Below are positions 7,280 through 14,649 of a stretch of 33,979 bases of DNA, piece by piece. Both the position numbers and the translations under genes were made by a program. Every line of letters starts with the position of its first letter. Within the stretch, counting starts at the first letter, position 1. The stretch spans positions 1-33,979 of the forward strand of contig CACWJZ010000014.1 in assembly GCA_902761365.1 (NCBI GenBank). Direction: 5' to 3'. The stretch is from an uncultured Eubacteriales bacterium (GTDB lineage: Bacteria; Bacillota; Clostridia; Christensenellales; CAG-138). The notes below the pieces were generated by a model, which worked only from the letters and a program-made list of their open reading frames with translations, did no database searches and was not told the origin of the DNA.

Positions 7280-7810
7280 TTACCGAAGCAACCACTCCGG
7301 TAACTCATCGTATACGATCGGTCCTTTTTTGCCCGAGTCATCCATTATAACGAATCGACCTTTATGCTTTCGCGGATCTTCACGCGGCGATTTTACCACA
7401 ACTCCGGGTATCTTATTGGCCCATTTTTCAAACACTCGAATCAATTGTTCCTTGTCAGCCTCGTCATCATACAGCCTTTGTGATTGAACCTGAAGAACGA
7501 ATGCGGGTTCAAATCCTACGGAAACTCCATTCTCCAAATAGAATCCTTTGAGGACCGGCCTGTTCTTTTCAATTAAATCCTTGCGCCCTTTGAGTTGACA
7601 TTCCCATTTCAATTGTGGGTACTGATGTCGCAAAGTCTCCGCAAGATACAATTCGATACAAGTTTTTATGGTATAGAATTCTTCAACCGGCTTTGTCTTA
7701 TAACTCTTCATGACACAGTCCCACAGTGGTATCAAGGATTCCGGCGTGTAATCCCCTTCAAACTGCAGATAAACACACATATTATGAATCCTTGCATCGA
7801 GATTCTCCAT
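7280..7810 (-). CDS. Hypothetical protein in an AT-richer island
   Basis: I do not recognise this 176-aa protein. It is soluble, without signal peptide or membrane segments, rich in K, E and aromatic residues, and ends PIVYDELPEWLLR. Base composition is visibly lower in GC than its neighbours, suggesting transfer. ATG 7810 has no clear ribosome-binding site. ATG 7780 (MCVYLQFEGDY) has AAGG nine bases upstream and is an alternative start. The frame also continues upstream past one TAG stop (7835-7837) into a 46-codon reading frame, so the gene may be the 3' part of a longer gene broken by a nonsense codon. Confidence 0.55.
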   Translation of the reverse strand: MENLDARIHNMCVYLQFEGDYTPESLIPLWDCVMKSYKTKPVEEFYTIKTCIELYLAETLRHQYPQLKWECQLKGRKDLIEKNRPVLKGFYLENGVSVGFEPAFVLQVQSQRLYDDEADKEQLIRVFEKWANKIPGVVVKSPREDPRKHKGRFVIMDDSGKKGPIVYDELPEWLLR

Positions 7811-7834
7811 GAACCAGGCAAAAATCGACAGCGC

Positions 7835-7975
7835 CTATTTTTTCGTCATTTCACCAAAAGGCTTATCGATTACAGGCGGCATTGCTACAGATACATAATC
7901 AGATTCGCTGATTGGTATTTCCTTACCCCTGAAAAACATATCGCCTATCCTGCTTTCAATTTTTCCTTCCCCCAT
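7835..7975 (-). CDS. Short reading frame in phase with the downstream hypothetical gene
   Basis: A 46-codon frame starts MGEGKIESRIGDMFFRGKE and ends GEMTKK, then TAG. After the stop, eight sense codons lead in the same frame into the ATG at 7810. No good ribosome-binding site precedes ATG 7975; the inner ATG at 7939 has a weak purine-rich stretch. It shares the AT-richer composition of its neighbour. It could be a small gene or the N-terminal piece of a single gene split by an amber codon. Confidence 0.3.
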   Translation of the reverse strand: MGEGKIESRIGDMFFRGKEIPISESDYVSVAMPPVIDKPFGEMTKK

Positions 7976-8112
7976 GCCGCAGGCATGGATTTCACGCGCC
8001 GCAGACGCATTTCATTTGCGCAGCACATTTCACGCACGCACAGCGCGCATTTCACTTGCCGAAGGGAAATATCGTGCGCAGCATGAATTTCACTTGCCGC
8101 AGGCAAATCTCA
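7970..8112. repeat. Array of short palindromic units ending ATTTCAC
   Basis: About seven diverged units of 18-23 nt follow each other. Most consist of a small palindrome of the type TTGCCGCAGGCAA or CATGCCGCAGGCATG followed by ATTTCAC or a close variant. Unit ends fall near 7995, 8015, 8033, 8055, 8093 and 8112. The last unit supplies the stop codon of the EF-hand protein gene. The units differ from one another in the palindrome arms, which stay complementary, so this is a family of stem-loops and not a simple tandem duplication. It separates the AT-richer island from GC-rich sequence. Confidence 0.7.
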
Positions 8113-8412
8113 CTGCTTCGGCGTGCCGCCGAACGTCTCCTTCACCTTGTCCTTGGCGTCCGCGTAGATCTCGCTGCTCCGGGCCTTGGCCTCGGCCATG
8201 ACGCCGGGGGCCTTCTCCTTGGCTTCGGCATAGACCTCCTGAGCGGCCTTCTTGGCTTCGATGGCGTAGTCCTTATAGTCCACCTTCCCGTCGCCGTTCA
8301 CGTCCTGGACGCCCTCGGGGTTGTTCTCCTTCACCTTCTCGGTCACCTTCACGGCGGCCACGGTCCCGGCCACGGTGGTGCCGAAGCCCAGCAGTTTACT
8401 CAAAAAGCCCAT
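8110..8412 (-). CDS. Small protein with one EF-hand-like calcium loop
   Basis: The product is 100 aa. A short hydrophobic/glycine-rich start (MGFLSKLLGFGTTVAG) is followed by a 12-residue EF-hand loop at 37-48 (DVNGDGKVDYKD, acidic residues at loop positions 1, 5, 9 and 12). Then comes a lysine/alanine/glutamate-rich helical tail with repeats of the type AEAKEKA. The role is unknown; a calcium-responsive envelope-associated helical protein is plausible. AAGGAGG eight bases before the ATG and a good promoter support expression. The stop codon lies in the last unit of the adjoining palindromic array. Confidence 0.75.
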   Translation of the reverse strand: MGFLSKLLGFGTTVAGTVAAVKVTEKVKENNPEGVQDVNGDGKVDYKDYAIEAKKAAQEVYAEAKEKAPGVMAEAKARSSEIYADAKDKVKETFGGTPKQ

Positions 8413-8441
8413 AGGTCAACCTCCTTATATAGTTTAGATAT

Positions 8442-8470
8442 AGTATATCGTTTTTTAGCCTCGTCTTCAA
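8442..8470 (-). promoter_or_regulatory. Promoter of the EF-hand protein gene
   Basis: On the minus strand TTGAAG (8465-8470), a 17-nt spacer, TATACT (8442-8447). The -35 overlaps the stop codon of the upstream membrane protein gene. Confidence 0.75.
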
Positions 8471-9150
8471 GAAAAATACTTCCGCCAGGGCAGCGCGTCC
8501 TTCCACACAAAGCGTCGCTCCAAGAAGTCCGTGCACCTGCCGATCAAAAACCCGTTCACCATGGCGCAGATCACGGTACCCAGCTTCACGCCCTCGAACC
8601 GCCAGAGGCCGAAAAAGGCGAAGGACATGAGCACCGCCACGACGCAGCTCACGCAGTCGTAGACCGTCTTCACCCTGTGGGTGGGCTTCTCTAGCTTCAG
8701 GGCCAGCTCCTTCACCAGCAGCTCGTAGGCCTCCGGGGCGATGTAGGTCTTGAAGAAGCAGGCGATGCTGACCGCCCCCAGCAGGATCCCCAGCACGTAC
8801 CACAATATCCTCAGGGCGAAGCTGTCCGCCGGGAAGCTCTGGACCAGCTTCATCCATCCGTCCAGCAAAAAGCCGTACAGCACGGCCGTGACGAAGGAAA
8901 AGAGAAAGTAGGGCCGGAATTTCTTCACCGCCAGAGCCGTGAACAGGAGCAGGATCGCCTGAAGGGTATACTCCGCCATCCCGAAGGTGAAGAAGGGCCA
9001 AAGGGGGTTCAGCTTAAGATACAGCAGGTAGGCTGGCGCCACCACCATGGATACGCCGAAATCGGCCCGGGTCATGAGCGCCACACTGAAGCTCAGGCCC
9101 ACCATGCCCAGCACGTAGGCGGCTTCCGTATACAGTACCGGTTTTTTCAC
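8467..9150 (-). CDS. YczE/YyaS-like (DUF6198-type) integral membrane protein
   Basis: The 227-aa product has about five to six hydrophobic segments. The opening pattern VLGMVGLSFSVALMTRADFGVSMVVAPAYLL resembles the YczE/YyaS family, in which a first helix is followed by a GxSxxxAxP-type motif. The biochemical role of these proteins is not established. The start is a GTG at 9150 with GGGAGGG seven bases upstream. An in-frame extension exists upstream but would run across the promoter and into the divergent PAP2 gene. It is divergently transcribed from the PAP2 phosphatase. Confidence 0.75.
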   Translation of the reverse strand: MKKPVLYTEAAYVLGMVGLSFSVALMTRADFGVSMVVAPAYLLYLKLNPLWPFFTFGMAEYTLQAILLLFTALAVKKFRPYFLFSFVTAVLYGFLLDGWMKLVQSFPADSFALRILWYVLGILLGAVSIACFFKTYIAPEAYELLVKELALKLEKPTHRVKTVYDCVSCVVAVLMSFAFFGLWRFEGVKLGTVICAMVNGFLIGRCTDFLERRFVWKDALPWRKYFS

Positions 9151-9177
9151 CTGGGTCCCTCCCTTGAAGTTTTCGTC

Positions 9178-9206
9178 AGTATACCACGGCTTCAAACCCG
9201 GCGCAA
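9178..9206 (-). promoter_or_regulatory. Promoter of the YczE-like gene
   Basis: On the minus strand TTGCGC (9201-9206), a 17-nt spacer ending TGG, then TATACT (9178-9183), an extended -10. The start point would be about 20 nt before the GTG at 9150. Confidence 0.7.
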
Positions 9207-9214
9207 GTTGCCCG

Positions 9215-9243
9215 TTGCCAAAGGGCGAAAAAGAGGGTAAAAT
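9215..9243 (+). promoter_or_regulatory. Promoter of the PAP2 gene
   Basis: TTGCCA (9215-9220), a 17-nt spacer, TAAAAT (9238-9243). It lies back to back with the minus-strand promoter, the two -35 boxes being 8 nt apart. The ATG at 9242 is inside the -10, which moves the translation start to 9275. Confidence 0.7.
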
Positions 9244-9274
9244 GAGAAAAAACGAAACGGGAGCGCGCATACCT

Positions 9275-10189
9275 ATGGGCAACACCTTCTTCTTCACCTG
9301 GGAACCGCTGTTGATGGCCTGGCTCCAGGCCCATCTGGGCAGCTTCGGCATCACGCTGGCCACCCTCTTCTCCATGTTCGGGGAGGAGATGGCCCTCATT
9401 TTGGTCATGGGCTTCTGCTACTGGAGCTACAACAAGGAACTGGGCAAGTTCATCGGCCGCAACGCCTGCGTGGCCATGGTGGCCAACCCCATGATCAAAA
9501 ACGTCTTCCTGCGGCTTCGGCCCTACATGGTCTGCCCCGAGGTCAAGTGCCTCAAGCCTGTGGACCCCAGCGCCGACATCATGGACATCGCCGCCCAGGG
9601 CTATTCCTTCCCCAGCGGCCACTCCTCCGGCTCCGTGTCCGCCTACACCTCCGTGGGCGTGTTCCTGAAAAAGAAATGGGCCATCCTCGTCGCCGTCCTG
9701 ATCCCCCTCTGCGTGGGCGTCAGCCGATTCTGCGTGGGCGTTCATTTCCCCACGGACGTGCTCTTCGGCTGGGCCCTGGGGCTGTTCGTGGTGCTGATCG
9801 TGCCCTTCGTCCAGAAGAAATTCGAAAAGCGGTGGGTATTCTACCTGATCCTGCTTCTGCTCATGCTCCCCGGCTGGTTCTATTGCAAGACCAACGACTT
9901 CTTCACCAGCTACGGCATGGCGGTGGGCTTCTTCGCCGGCGACCTGTTCGAAGAGAAGTACGTGAAGTTCCGGAACACCAAGTGCTGGTGGAAGATGATC
10001 CTGCGGGTGATCGGCGGCGTCGCCGTGTACTTCGGCCTCAACACCCTCTTGAAGCTCCCGTTCTCCTCTGCCTTCCTGAACTCCGGCACCTTCCCCGCCT
10101 ACCTGGTCCGCGCCCTGCGCTACGCCATCATCCTCTTCGTGGACGTGGCCATCTACCCCCTGTGCTTCGACCGGATCGGGAAGAAGTGA
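9275..10189 (+). CDS. PAP2-superfamily membrane phosphatase
   Basis: The 304-aa membrane protein carries the three PAP2 phosphatase motifs: K75 to RP 82-83 (KNVFLRLRP), PSGH at 113-116, and SRFCVGVHFPTD at 150-161 with the catalytic histidine and aspartate. The family removes phosphate from lipid or isoprenyl phosphates at the membrane, for example undecaprenyl pyrophosphate or phosphatidic acid. Several further hydrophobic segments run to the C-terminus (about 140-300), giving a longer C-terminal membrane part than minimal family members. ATG 9275 is chosen because the earlier ATG overlaps the promoter -10; a GGGAG lies 11 nt upstream. A strong terminator follows. Confidence 0.88.
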   Translation: MGNTFFFTWEPLLMAWLQAHLGSFGITLATLFSMFGEEMALILVMGFCYWSYNKELGKFIGRNACVAMVANPMIKNVFLRLRPYMVCPEVKCLKPVDPSADIMDIAAQGYSFPSGHSSGSVSAYTSVGVFLKKKWAILVAVLIPLCVGVSRFCVGVHFPTDVLFGWALGLFVVLIVPFVQKKFEKRWVFYLILLLLMLPGWFYCKTNDFFTSYGMAVGFFAGDLFEEKYVKFRNTKCWWKMILRVIGGVAVYFGLNTLLKLPFSSAFLNSGTFPAYLVRALRYAIILFVDVAIYPLCFDRIGKK

Positions 10190-10203
10190 TAAGTATCGAC
10201 ACG

Positions 10204-10230
10204 AAAAAAGCCCCGCTTGGGGGCTTTTTT
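10204..10230. terminator. Bidirectional intrinsic terminator
   Basis: AAAAAAGCCCC pairs with GGGGCTTTTTT around a 5-nt loop, giving T-runs on both strands. It ends both the PAP2 gene and the convergent leucine-rich-repeat gene. Confidence 0.95.
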
Positions 10231-10254
10231 AGTCTTCGTGATGCTTTCTGTACC

Positions 10255-12141
10255 TCACGCCACCGGCGGCAGCTCGCCCATGTGGACCTTGCCGTCGTCC
10301 CACCAGCCGTCGCCGTAGGAGCGGAGTTTGGTCCTGTCGTAGCGGAACTGGAGGCTCAAGAGCTCGTACCGGGGCACCTTCACCTTGTTGGCGTCCTTGC
10401 GCCATCCGGCCTCGGTGGGGTTGTGGATGGTAGTGTTCACCTCGCAGCCCGGCACCAGCTCTTTAAAGCGGGCGATTTGCTCGGCGGGCACGTTGTTTCG
10501 GGACATCCACAGTCGCTCCAGCTTGGTGAGGCCGTAGAGGGCCTGTATGTCCGTGATGTGGTTATAGCAGATGTTGAGGTGCTTGAGTTCCGTGCAGGCG
10601 GCGAGCGGCGTCAGATCCTTGAGCATGCCGGAGAAGCACTCGAAGTATTCCAGCTTCGGGCAGTTCTCCACGCCCTTGATGTCGATCATGGGGTTGAGCA
10701 TGATGCACACTTCCAGATCCGGCATGTAGGACACGAAGTCCATGTGATGGAGGCCGTTGTGCCCCACGTCCATGTACCGGAGCTCCCGGCAGTACTTTAG
10801 ATTCTTTACGTCCTTGTCCTCCAGGGTCTTGCCTCCGCCGGCGGAGAACTTGATCATCCAGGCATCGGTGCGGACGGTGTACCCGCCCACGGCGACCCGC
10901 CAGACCAGCTTGGGCTGGGGGAACTGGTCCCGAAGGGCGGCCATGGTCTCGTTGTTGATGCCGCAGTTCTCCATGTCCACCCGCTTCACGTTTCGTAGGT
11001 AGGGCAGCAGCTCTTTGAGCTCGTTCACCTTTCGCCGCAGGTTCTTTTTGTTGAAGGAAACCACCTCGTCCGCCAGGGAGAAGGACACACCGAAAGCCTT
11101 GGTGGTGTAGTTCACCAGCATCCCCTCCCGGAAGGTCTGCAGCTGGTCCGCCTCGTCCAATGTCCACTTGCTCTTGCCGCTCGCGGGGTCCAGATTCACC
11201 TTCCGGATGTTGGGTAGCACGGCCAGGGCCCCCTTGATGGCGCCCAGGTCCGCCGGGGACAGATCGGAGAAGTCCGCCTCGGTGTCCTCGCTGGAGATGG
11301 TCCGGCCCCGAAAGACGACGCTGTAAGTCACCACCAGGTCGCTTGCACCTTCCAGCAGATAGGTCGCCTGCTCGGGCGTCAGAGCGCCGGTCACCGAGAT
11401 CTTTTCCAGATTCGGCAGAAGAGCGATCTCCTGGGCCAGGGTCTCCCAGTCCAGCCCGGCGTCGGCGTTCAGCTCCAAAATGCGGGTGTCCCCATCGTCC
11501 CGGACGCCCTGAACCGTCACCGAATAGAGATACTTCAGCCCCGGCAGCGCTTCCCGCAGGGCGGCTACCTGTTCGTTGTCGAAGCCGCTCTCCCGCAGGT
11601 CCACGGTTTGCACGTGGGGCAGGTCCTGCAGCGCCGTCTGGACCGCCTGGGCTGTGGTCACGGAGGCGGGCACGGCCAGTTCCTCCGCGTCGCTGTCCAC
11701 CCGCATGTCGCCCAGGGACACGGACCAGAGGACGGGATAGCTGACGGTCTCGCTGTAAGCATGGAGCATGGCCCCGTTTTCACAGGTCCGGCCGTCCAGC
11801 AGGGTGAGATCCGGCAGGCTCCGGATGAGATCCAGATCCCCTTCCGTCACGCTGGGGAGGACCAGCTCGGTCACGTCCCAGGCCACAGGCCCCCAGGAGA
11901 GCTGCAGCCGCGGGTCCGCCGTAGGCGCTGGCGTGGGCTCTTCCGTAGGCACGGCGGTGGGTTCGGCAGTCGGGGGCACGTCCGTAGGTATTTCCTTCGT
12001 CAACGGGGCGGAGGTGGGCTCCGCGGCGGCCGCCACCGGGTCTGCTGGTCCGGGCCGCAGTATCGTCAGCATCAGCACCCCCAGCAGCGCCAGGGCCAGT
12101 CCCAGCAGCACGCCCAACAGAATGATCCGTTTCCTATCCAT
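10255..12141 (-). CDS. Leucine-rich-repeat surface protein with N-terminal membrane anchor
   Basis: The product is 628 aa. One N-terminal hydrophobic helix (about 6-28) is followed by a Thr/Pro/Glu-rich linker (about 40-77, repeated PTAEPT/PTEEPT words), then an extracytoplasmic region built of degenerate leucine-rich repeats. The clearest repeats are near the C-terminus (ELRYMDVGHNGLHHMD, LKDLTPLAACTELKHLNI, LYGLTKLERLWMSRN). LRR surface proteins usually bind proteins or glycans; the ligand here is unknown. The ribosome-binding site GAGAGG is six bases from the ATG. The C-terminal sequence past the last repeat (about 590-628) is non-repetitive. Confidence 0.82.
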   Translation of the reverse strand: MDRKRIILLGVLLGLALALLGVLMLTILRPGPADPVAAAAEPTSAPLTKEIPTDVPPTAEPTAVPTEEPTPAPTADPRLQLSWGPVAWDVTELVLPSVTEGDLDLIRSLPDLTLLDGRTCENGAMLHAYSETVSYPVLWSVSLGDMRVDSDAEELAVPASVTTAQAVQTALQDLPHVQTVDLRESGFDNEQVAALREALPGLKYLYSVTVQGVRDDGDTRILELNADAGLDWETLAQEIALLPNLEKISVTGALTPEQATYLLEGASDLVVTYSVVFRGRTISSEDTEADFSDLSPADLGAIKGALAVLPNIRKVNLDPASGKSKWTLDEADQLQTFREGMLVNYTTKAFGVSFSLADEVVSFNKKNLRRKVNELKELLPYLRNVKRVDMENCGINNETMAALRDQFPQPKLVWRVAVGGYTVRTDAWMIKFSAGGGKTLEDKDVKNLKYCRELRYMDVGHNGLHHMDFVSYMPDLEVCIMLNPMIDIKGVENCPKLEYFECFSGMLKDLTPLAACTELKHLNICYNHITDIQALYGLTKLERLWMSRNNVPAEQIARFKELVPGCEVNTTIHNPTEAGWRKDANKVKVPRYELLSLQFRYDRTKLRSYGDGWWDDGKVHMGELPPVA

Positions 12142-12178
12142 ATATGTCCTCTCTTATACCGAAACTCATACGCCTATC

Positions 12179-12207
12179 AGTATACCAAACCCGCTCGCCT
12201 CTGGCCA
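12179..12207 (-). promoter_or_regulatory. Promoter of the LRR protein gene
   Basis: On the minus strand a TGGTATACT extended -10 (hexamer 12179-12184), with TGGCCA as a weak -35 (12202-12207) at 17 nt. The leader is about 30 nt. The rest of the gap to 12310 shows no gene and no clear terminator for the upstream HTH gene. Confidence 0.6.
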
Positions 12208-12309
12208 TACCGTCCCCGTGTCCTTGGCGTTAACATTTCGTAAAATCGGCGAAGCGGGGCAGGGATGCTGTGCCTGAGCGCTATCCTTGCACTGTCGAGC
12301 CTGCCGCGC

Positions 12310-12690
12310 TCAGAAGGGCCTTAGTACGCCGGCCTGGACGGCGGCCATGAGCAAATCGGCCAATATGAGCTCCCGCCACTTGTAGAGGGTGGACGGGGTC
12401 ACGCAGAGCTCCAGGGAGAGCTTGGTGATCTCGCACCCCCGGCCCGGGGTGCCGGGGCAGGGCCCGTCCAGATGGTAGAGCCGGGCAAAGAACCGCTCCT
12501 TCTCCGGGTCCTTGGCCTTCAAATCCGCCCGCACCCGCTCCACGGCCCAGACCCAGCCGGCCTTCTCCACATATTTGGCAGGGAGAGGCCGACCCGCCGT
12601 CGCCGCCGCCTCGTAGCCGCGCAGGTAGCTCAGGTTCTCCCTGTACCGTTTCGCATTCTGTTCCGCCGCATGTCGTAATTCAAGCTGCAT
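12310..12690 (-). CDS. Small HTH protein, phage-regulator-like (ArpU/RinA type)
   Basis: The product is 126 aa. An N-terminal helical part (RYRENLSYLRGYEAAATAG) leads to a C-terminal helix-turn-helix resembling sigma region 4 (ITKLSLELCVTPSTLYKWRELIL), the layout of small phage late-gene regulators. That family assignment is by eye and tentative. GGGAGGT seven bases upstream fixes the ATG at 12690, although the frame is open for another 61 codons. No other phage gene is nearby, so it is either a domesticated remnant or a stand-alone regulator. A 10-bp perfect palindrome overlaps its promoter. Confidence 0.6.
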   Translation of the reverse strand: MQLELRHAAEQNAKRYRENLSYLRGYEAAATAGRPLPAKYVEKAGWVWAVERVRADLKAKDPEKERFFARLYHLDGPCPGTPGRGCEITKLSLELCVTPSTLYKWRELILADLLMAAVQAGVLRPF

Positions 12691-12716
12691 TGCGCTCACC
12701 TCCCTTTTTTCTTGAT

Positions 12717-12753
12717 CTGGCGCCAGTATACCAACTTTGTTTCCCCCTGTCTG
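12717..12753 (-). promoter_or_regulatory. Promoter and candidate operator of the HTH gene
   Basis: On the minus strand TGGTATACT (hexamer 12725-12730) is an extended -10, with CAGACA (12748-12753) at 17 nt. The perfect palindrome CTGGCGCCAG (12717-12726) overlaps the end of the -10 and the start point, a good place for a repressor. The adjacent HTH protein is the obvious candidate, by inference. Confidence 0.55.
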
Positions 12754-12902
12754 TCCGTTTATGGGACAGATAGGAGGTTCGCCAAAAATAGACCCTATAG
12801 GCGCTCTCCCTGCCGGCTTCCTGCCCCTATGGTACTCCGGGCGGGAGGCGCCGGCTTCCGATAAATTGTTCATATTGATAGAGCTGGCCGATCCTTGCGG
12901 GT

Positions 12903-12931
12903 TTGACCCGGGGCGGGGGATATGCTATACT
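12903..12931 (+). promoter_or_regulatory. Promoter of the M48 protease gene
   Basis: TTGACC (12903-12908), a 17-nt spacer ending TGC, TATACT (12926-12931): a -35 plus extended -10. The leader is about 45 nt. The stretch 12754-12902 between the divergent promoters contains no gene I can support. Confidence 0.85.
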
Positions 12932-12983
12932 GTCCCCAACGCCTCGAAAGAGCTGATCCTATATTATATAAGGAAGAAACGCC

Positions 12984-14216
12984 ATGAACTTCAAAGCCGT
13001 CGCCGTCGTCATCCTGTGCGTCGTATACCTGTACAGCCTGTTCTTGGACCTGCTGCGTCTGCGCTCCCGGCGCAGCCCCATCCCGGCCAACGTGGCGGAT
13101 GTGTACGATCGGGATACCTACCTCAAGTGGCGGGAGTACCAGGGGGAGAAGGTCCGTTGGGGCATCCTGACCGCCGCCGTGGGCTTTGCCATCGACCTCA
13201 TTCTGATCCTCACCGACGCCTACGCCGCCTTTGCCCGGCTGTTCCCCGACCAGGTCTGGTGGCAGCTGTTCGCGGTGATGCTCCTTTCCGCCCTGGCCAC
13301 GCTCCCCCTCATCCCCTTCGCCTGGCACGACACCATGGGCATCGAGGGCAAGTACGGCTTCAACCGGACCAGCGGCAGGACCTTTTTCGGGGACAAGGGG
13401 AAGGAGTTCATCCTCCAGCTGTTGCTCATGGTGGGCCTTGCCTCTATGGTGATGGGCCTCCACAGGAGCTTCGGGGACTGGCTCATTTTGGCCTTCGCCG
13501 TCTTTGCCACCCTGTTTTTGCTGTTCATCACCTTCCTGTACCCCTTCTTCAGCCGCATCTTCAACAAATTCACGCTCCTGGAGGAGGGGGAGCTGAAGGC
13601 GGGCATCACCGCCCTGCTGGAAAAGAACGGCTACAAGGTCCGGGCCATCCAGGTCATGGACGCCTCCCGCCGGTCCACCAAGTCCAACGCCTACTTTACG
13701 GGCTTCGGGAAGATGAAGACCATCGTCCTCTACGACACCCTGGTCGCGGCCATGACCACCGACGAGATCCTGGCCGTCTTCGCCCACGAGATGGGCCACG
13801 GCCTCCACAAGGACACCCTGAAGAACCATATCCTGGTTTTCCTGCAGATGCTGGTCCTGGGCTTTTTGGCCTGGGCCACCCTGCGCCATCCCGAGATCTT
13901 CCGCGCCTTCGGCTTCGAAGGGGTCAACTACGGCTTTGCCCTGCTGCTCATTATGAGCGTGGAGTTCGCCCTCATCTCGCCCCTCTTCGGCCTGATCGTG
14001 AGCTGGTTCTCCCGCCGGGCCGAGTATAGGGCGGACCGGCAGGCCGTGACGGAGGGCTATGGCGCCGCCCTCATCAGCGCCCTCAAGAAGCTCAGCCGGG
14101 AGAACTTCGCGGACCTGGCCCCGTCGCCCGTGCTGGTGGCCCTCGAGTACTCTCATCCCACCCTGAGCCAGCGGGTGGCCGCCATACAGGCCCATGCGGG
14201 CAAGGCGGCGCAATAA
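12984..14216 (+). CDS. M48 family membrane metalloprotease (Ste24/CAAX protease-like)
   Basis: The product is 410 aa. It has several transmembrane segments (first at about 5-22, others near 60-80, 95-115, 143-185, 283-300 and 318-340) and the zinc motif HEMGH at 268-272. The third ligand glutamate is in SRRAEYRADRQAV (E347). SNAYFTGFGKMKTIVLYD (234-251) is typical of the Ste24 subgroup. These enzymes cleave membrane-associated or misfolded proteins at the cytoplasmic face. Bacteria generally lack prenylated CAAX proteins, so a protein quality-control role is more likely. AGGA lies nine bases before the ATG. It is monocistronic, with its own promoter and a downstream terminator. Confidence 0.92.
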   Translation: MNFKAVAVVILCVVYLYSLFLDLLRLRSRRSPIPANVADVYDRDTYLKWREYQGEKVRWGILTAAVGFAIDLILILTDAYAAFARLFPDQVWWQLFAVMLLSALATLPLIPFAWHDTMGIEGKYGFNRTSGRTFFGDKGKEFILQLLLMVGLASMVMGLHRSFGDWLILAFAVFATLFLLFITFLYPFFSRIFNKFTLLEEGELKAGITALLEKNGYKVRAIQVMDASRRSTKSNAYFTGFGKMKTIVLYDTLVAAMTTDEILAVFAHEMGHGLHKDTLKNHILVFLQMLVLGFLAWATLRHPEIFRAFGFEGVNYGFALLLIMSVEFALISPLFGLIVSWFSRRAEYRADRQAVTEGYGAALISALKKLSRENFADLAPSPVLVALEYSHPTLSQRVAAIQAHAGKAAQ

Positions 14217-14316
14217 CCGGGGGACGGCACCGGCTTTCCCGCCGCCGAACGGCGTGAATAATTATGCCAACGGTCAGGAACCCCGCTGTGATTACTACAT
14301 CGGACGGGCCGCTTGA

Positions 14317-14342
14317 GCCGGTCGTTTTCGACCGGCTTTCTC
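14317..14342 (+). terminator. Intrinsic terminator after the M48 protease gene
   Basis: GCCGGTCG (14317-14324), loop TTTT, CGACCGGC (14329-14336), then TTTCTCT. A perfect 8-bp GC-rich stem with an interrupted T-tract, about 100 nt after the stop codon. Confidence 0.75.
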
Positions 14343-14468
14343 TGTGCGGTCGACACAGAGGGGCCATCCAAATCCGGCCAAAATCTGGATGGCGGGATAA
14401 ACGTCGAAAATCATGCGGAATATGGTATTAAAGACGGAAAAAGATGTGATGTTCTGGGTGGTTATGGT

Positions 14469-14497
14469 TTGACAAAGTGTATAATCGATGGTATAAT
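14469..14497 (+). promoter_or_regulatory. Consensus promoter of transporter operon 1
   Basis: TTGACA (14469-14474), a 17-nt spacer, TATAAT (14492-14497): an exact sigma-A consensus. The start point is near 14504, giving a leader of about 145 nt before the binding protein gene. Confidence 0.93.
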
Positions 14498-14524
14498 AAT
14501 TCCTGATTCATTAAAAGGTCATAC

Positions 14525-14563
14525 TTTCGCCTCTTTTTCGCCACAACGCGAACGGAGGCGAAA
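14525..14563 (+). promoter_or_regulatory. Structured leader hairpin of operon 1
   Basis: TTTCGCCTC (14525-14533) pairs with GAGGCGAAA (14555-14563), and inside it TTCGC (14537-14541) pairs with GCGAA (14548-14552). The double stem lies early in the 145-nt leader. There is no T-tract and no riboswitch core that I recognise. It may stabilise the mRNA or act as a regulatory site. Confidence 0.45.
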
Positions 14564-14649
14564 CGACCCAATGAAGCGTTGCCGTTCCCTCAAGAATGAT
14601 AAGAACTCAATTTCTCAAGTAGAGAAAAATAAACATAGGAGGAAAAATG

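Noticed and set aside
7835..7837. Pyrrolysine or other recoding at TAG
   Set aside because: No pyrrolysine genes or tRNA are visible in the window and the protein family is unknown; a nonsense mutation or two separate genes are simpler.
7970..8112. Possible CRISPR array
   Set aside because: Units are too short and variable, there are no spacers of uniform length, and no cas genes are nearby.
12737..12983. Coding sequence between the divergent HTH and M48 promoters
   Set aside because: An open frame exists but has no ribosome-binding site, overlaps the M48 promoter and gene in another frame, and shows no protein-like composition.
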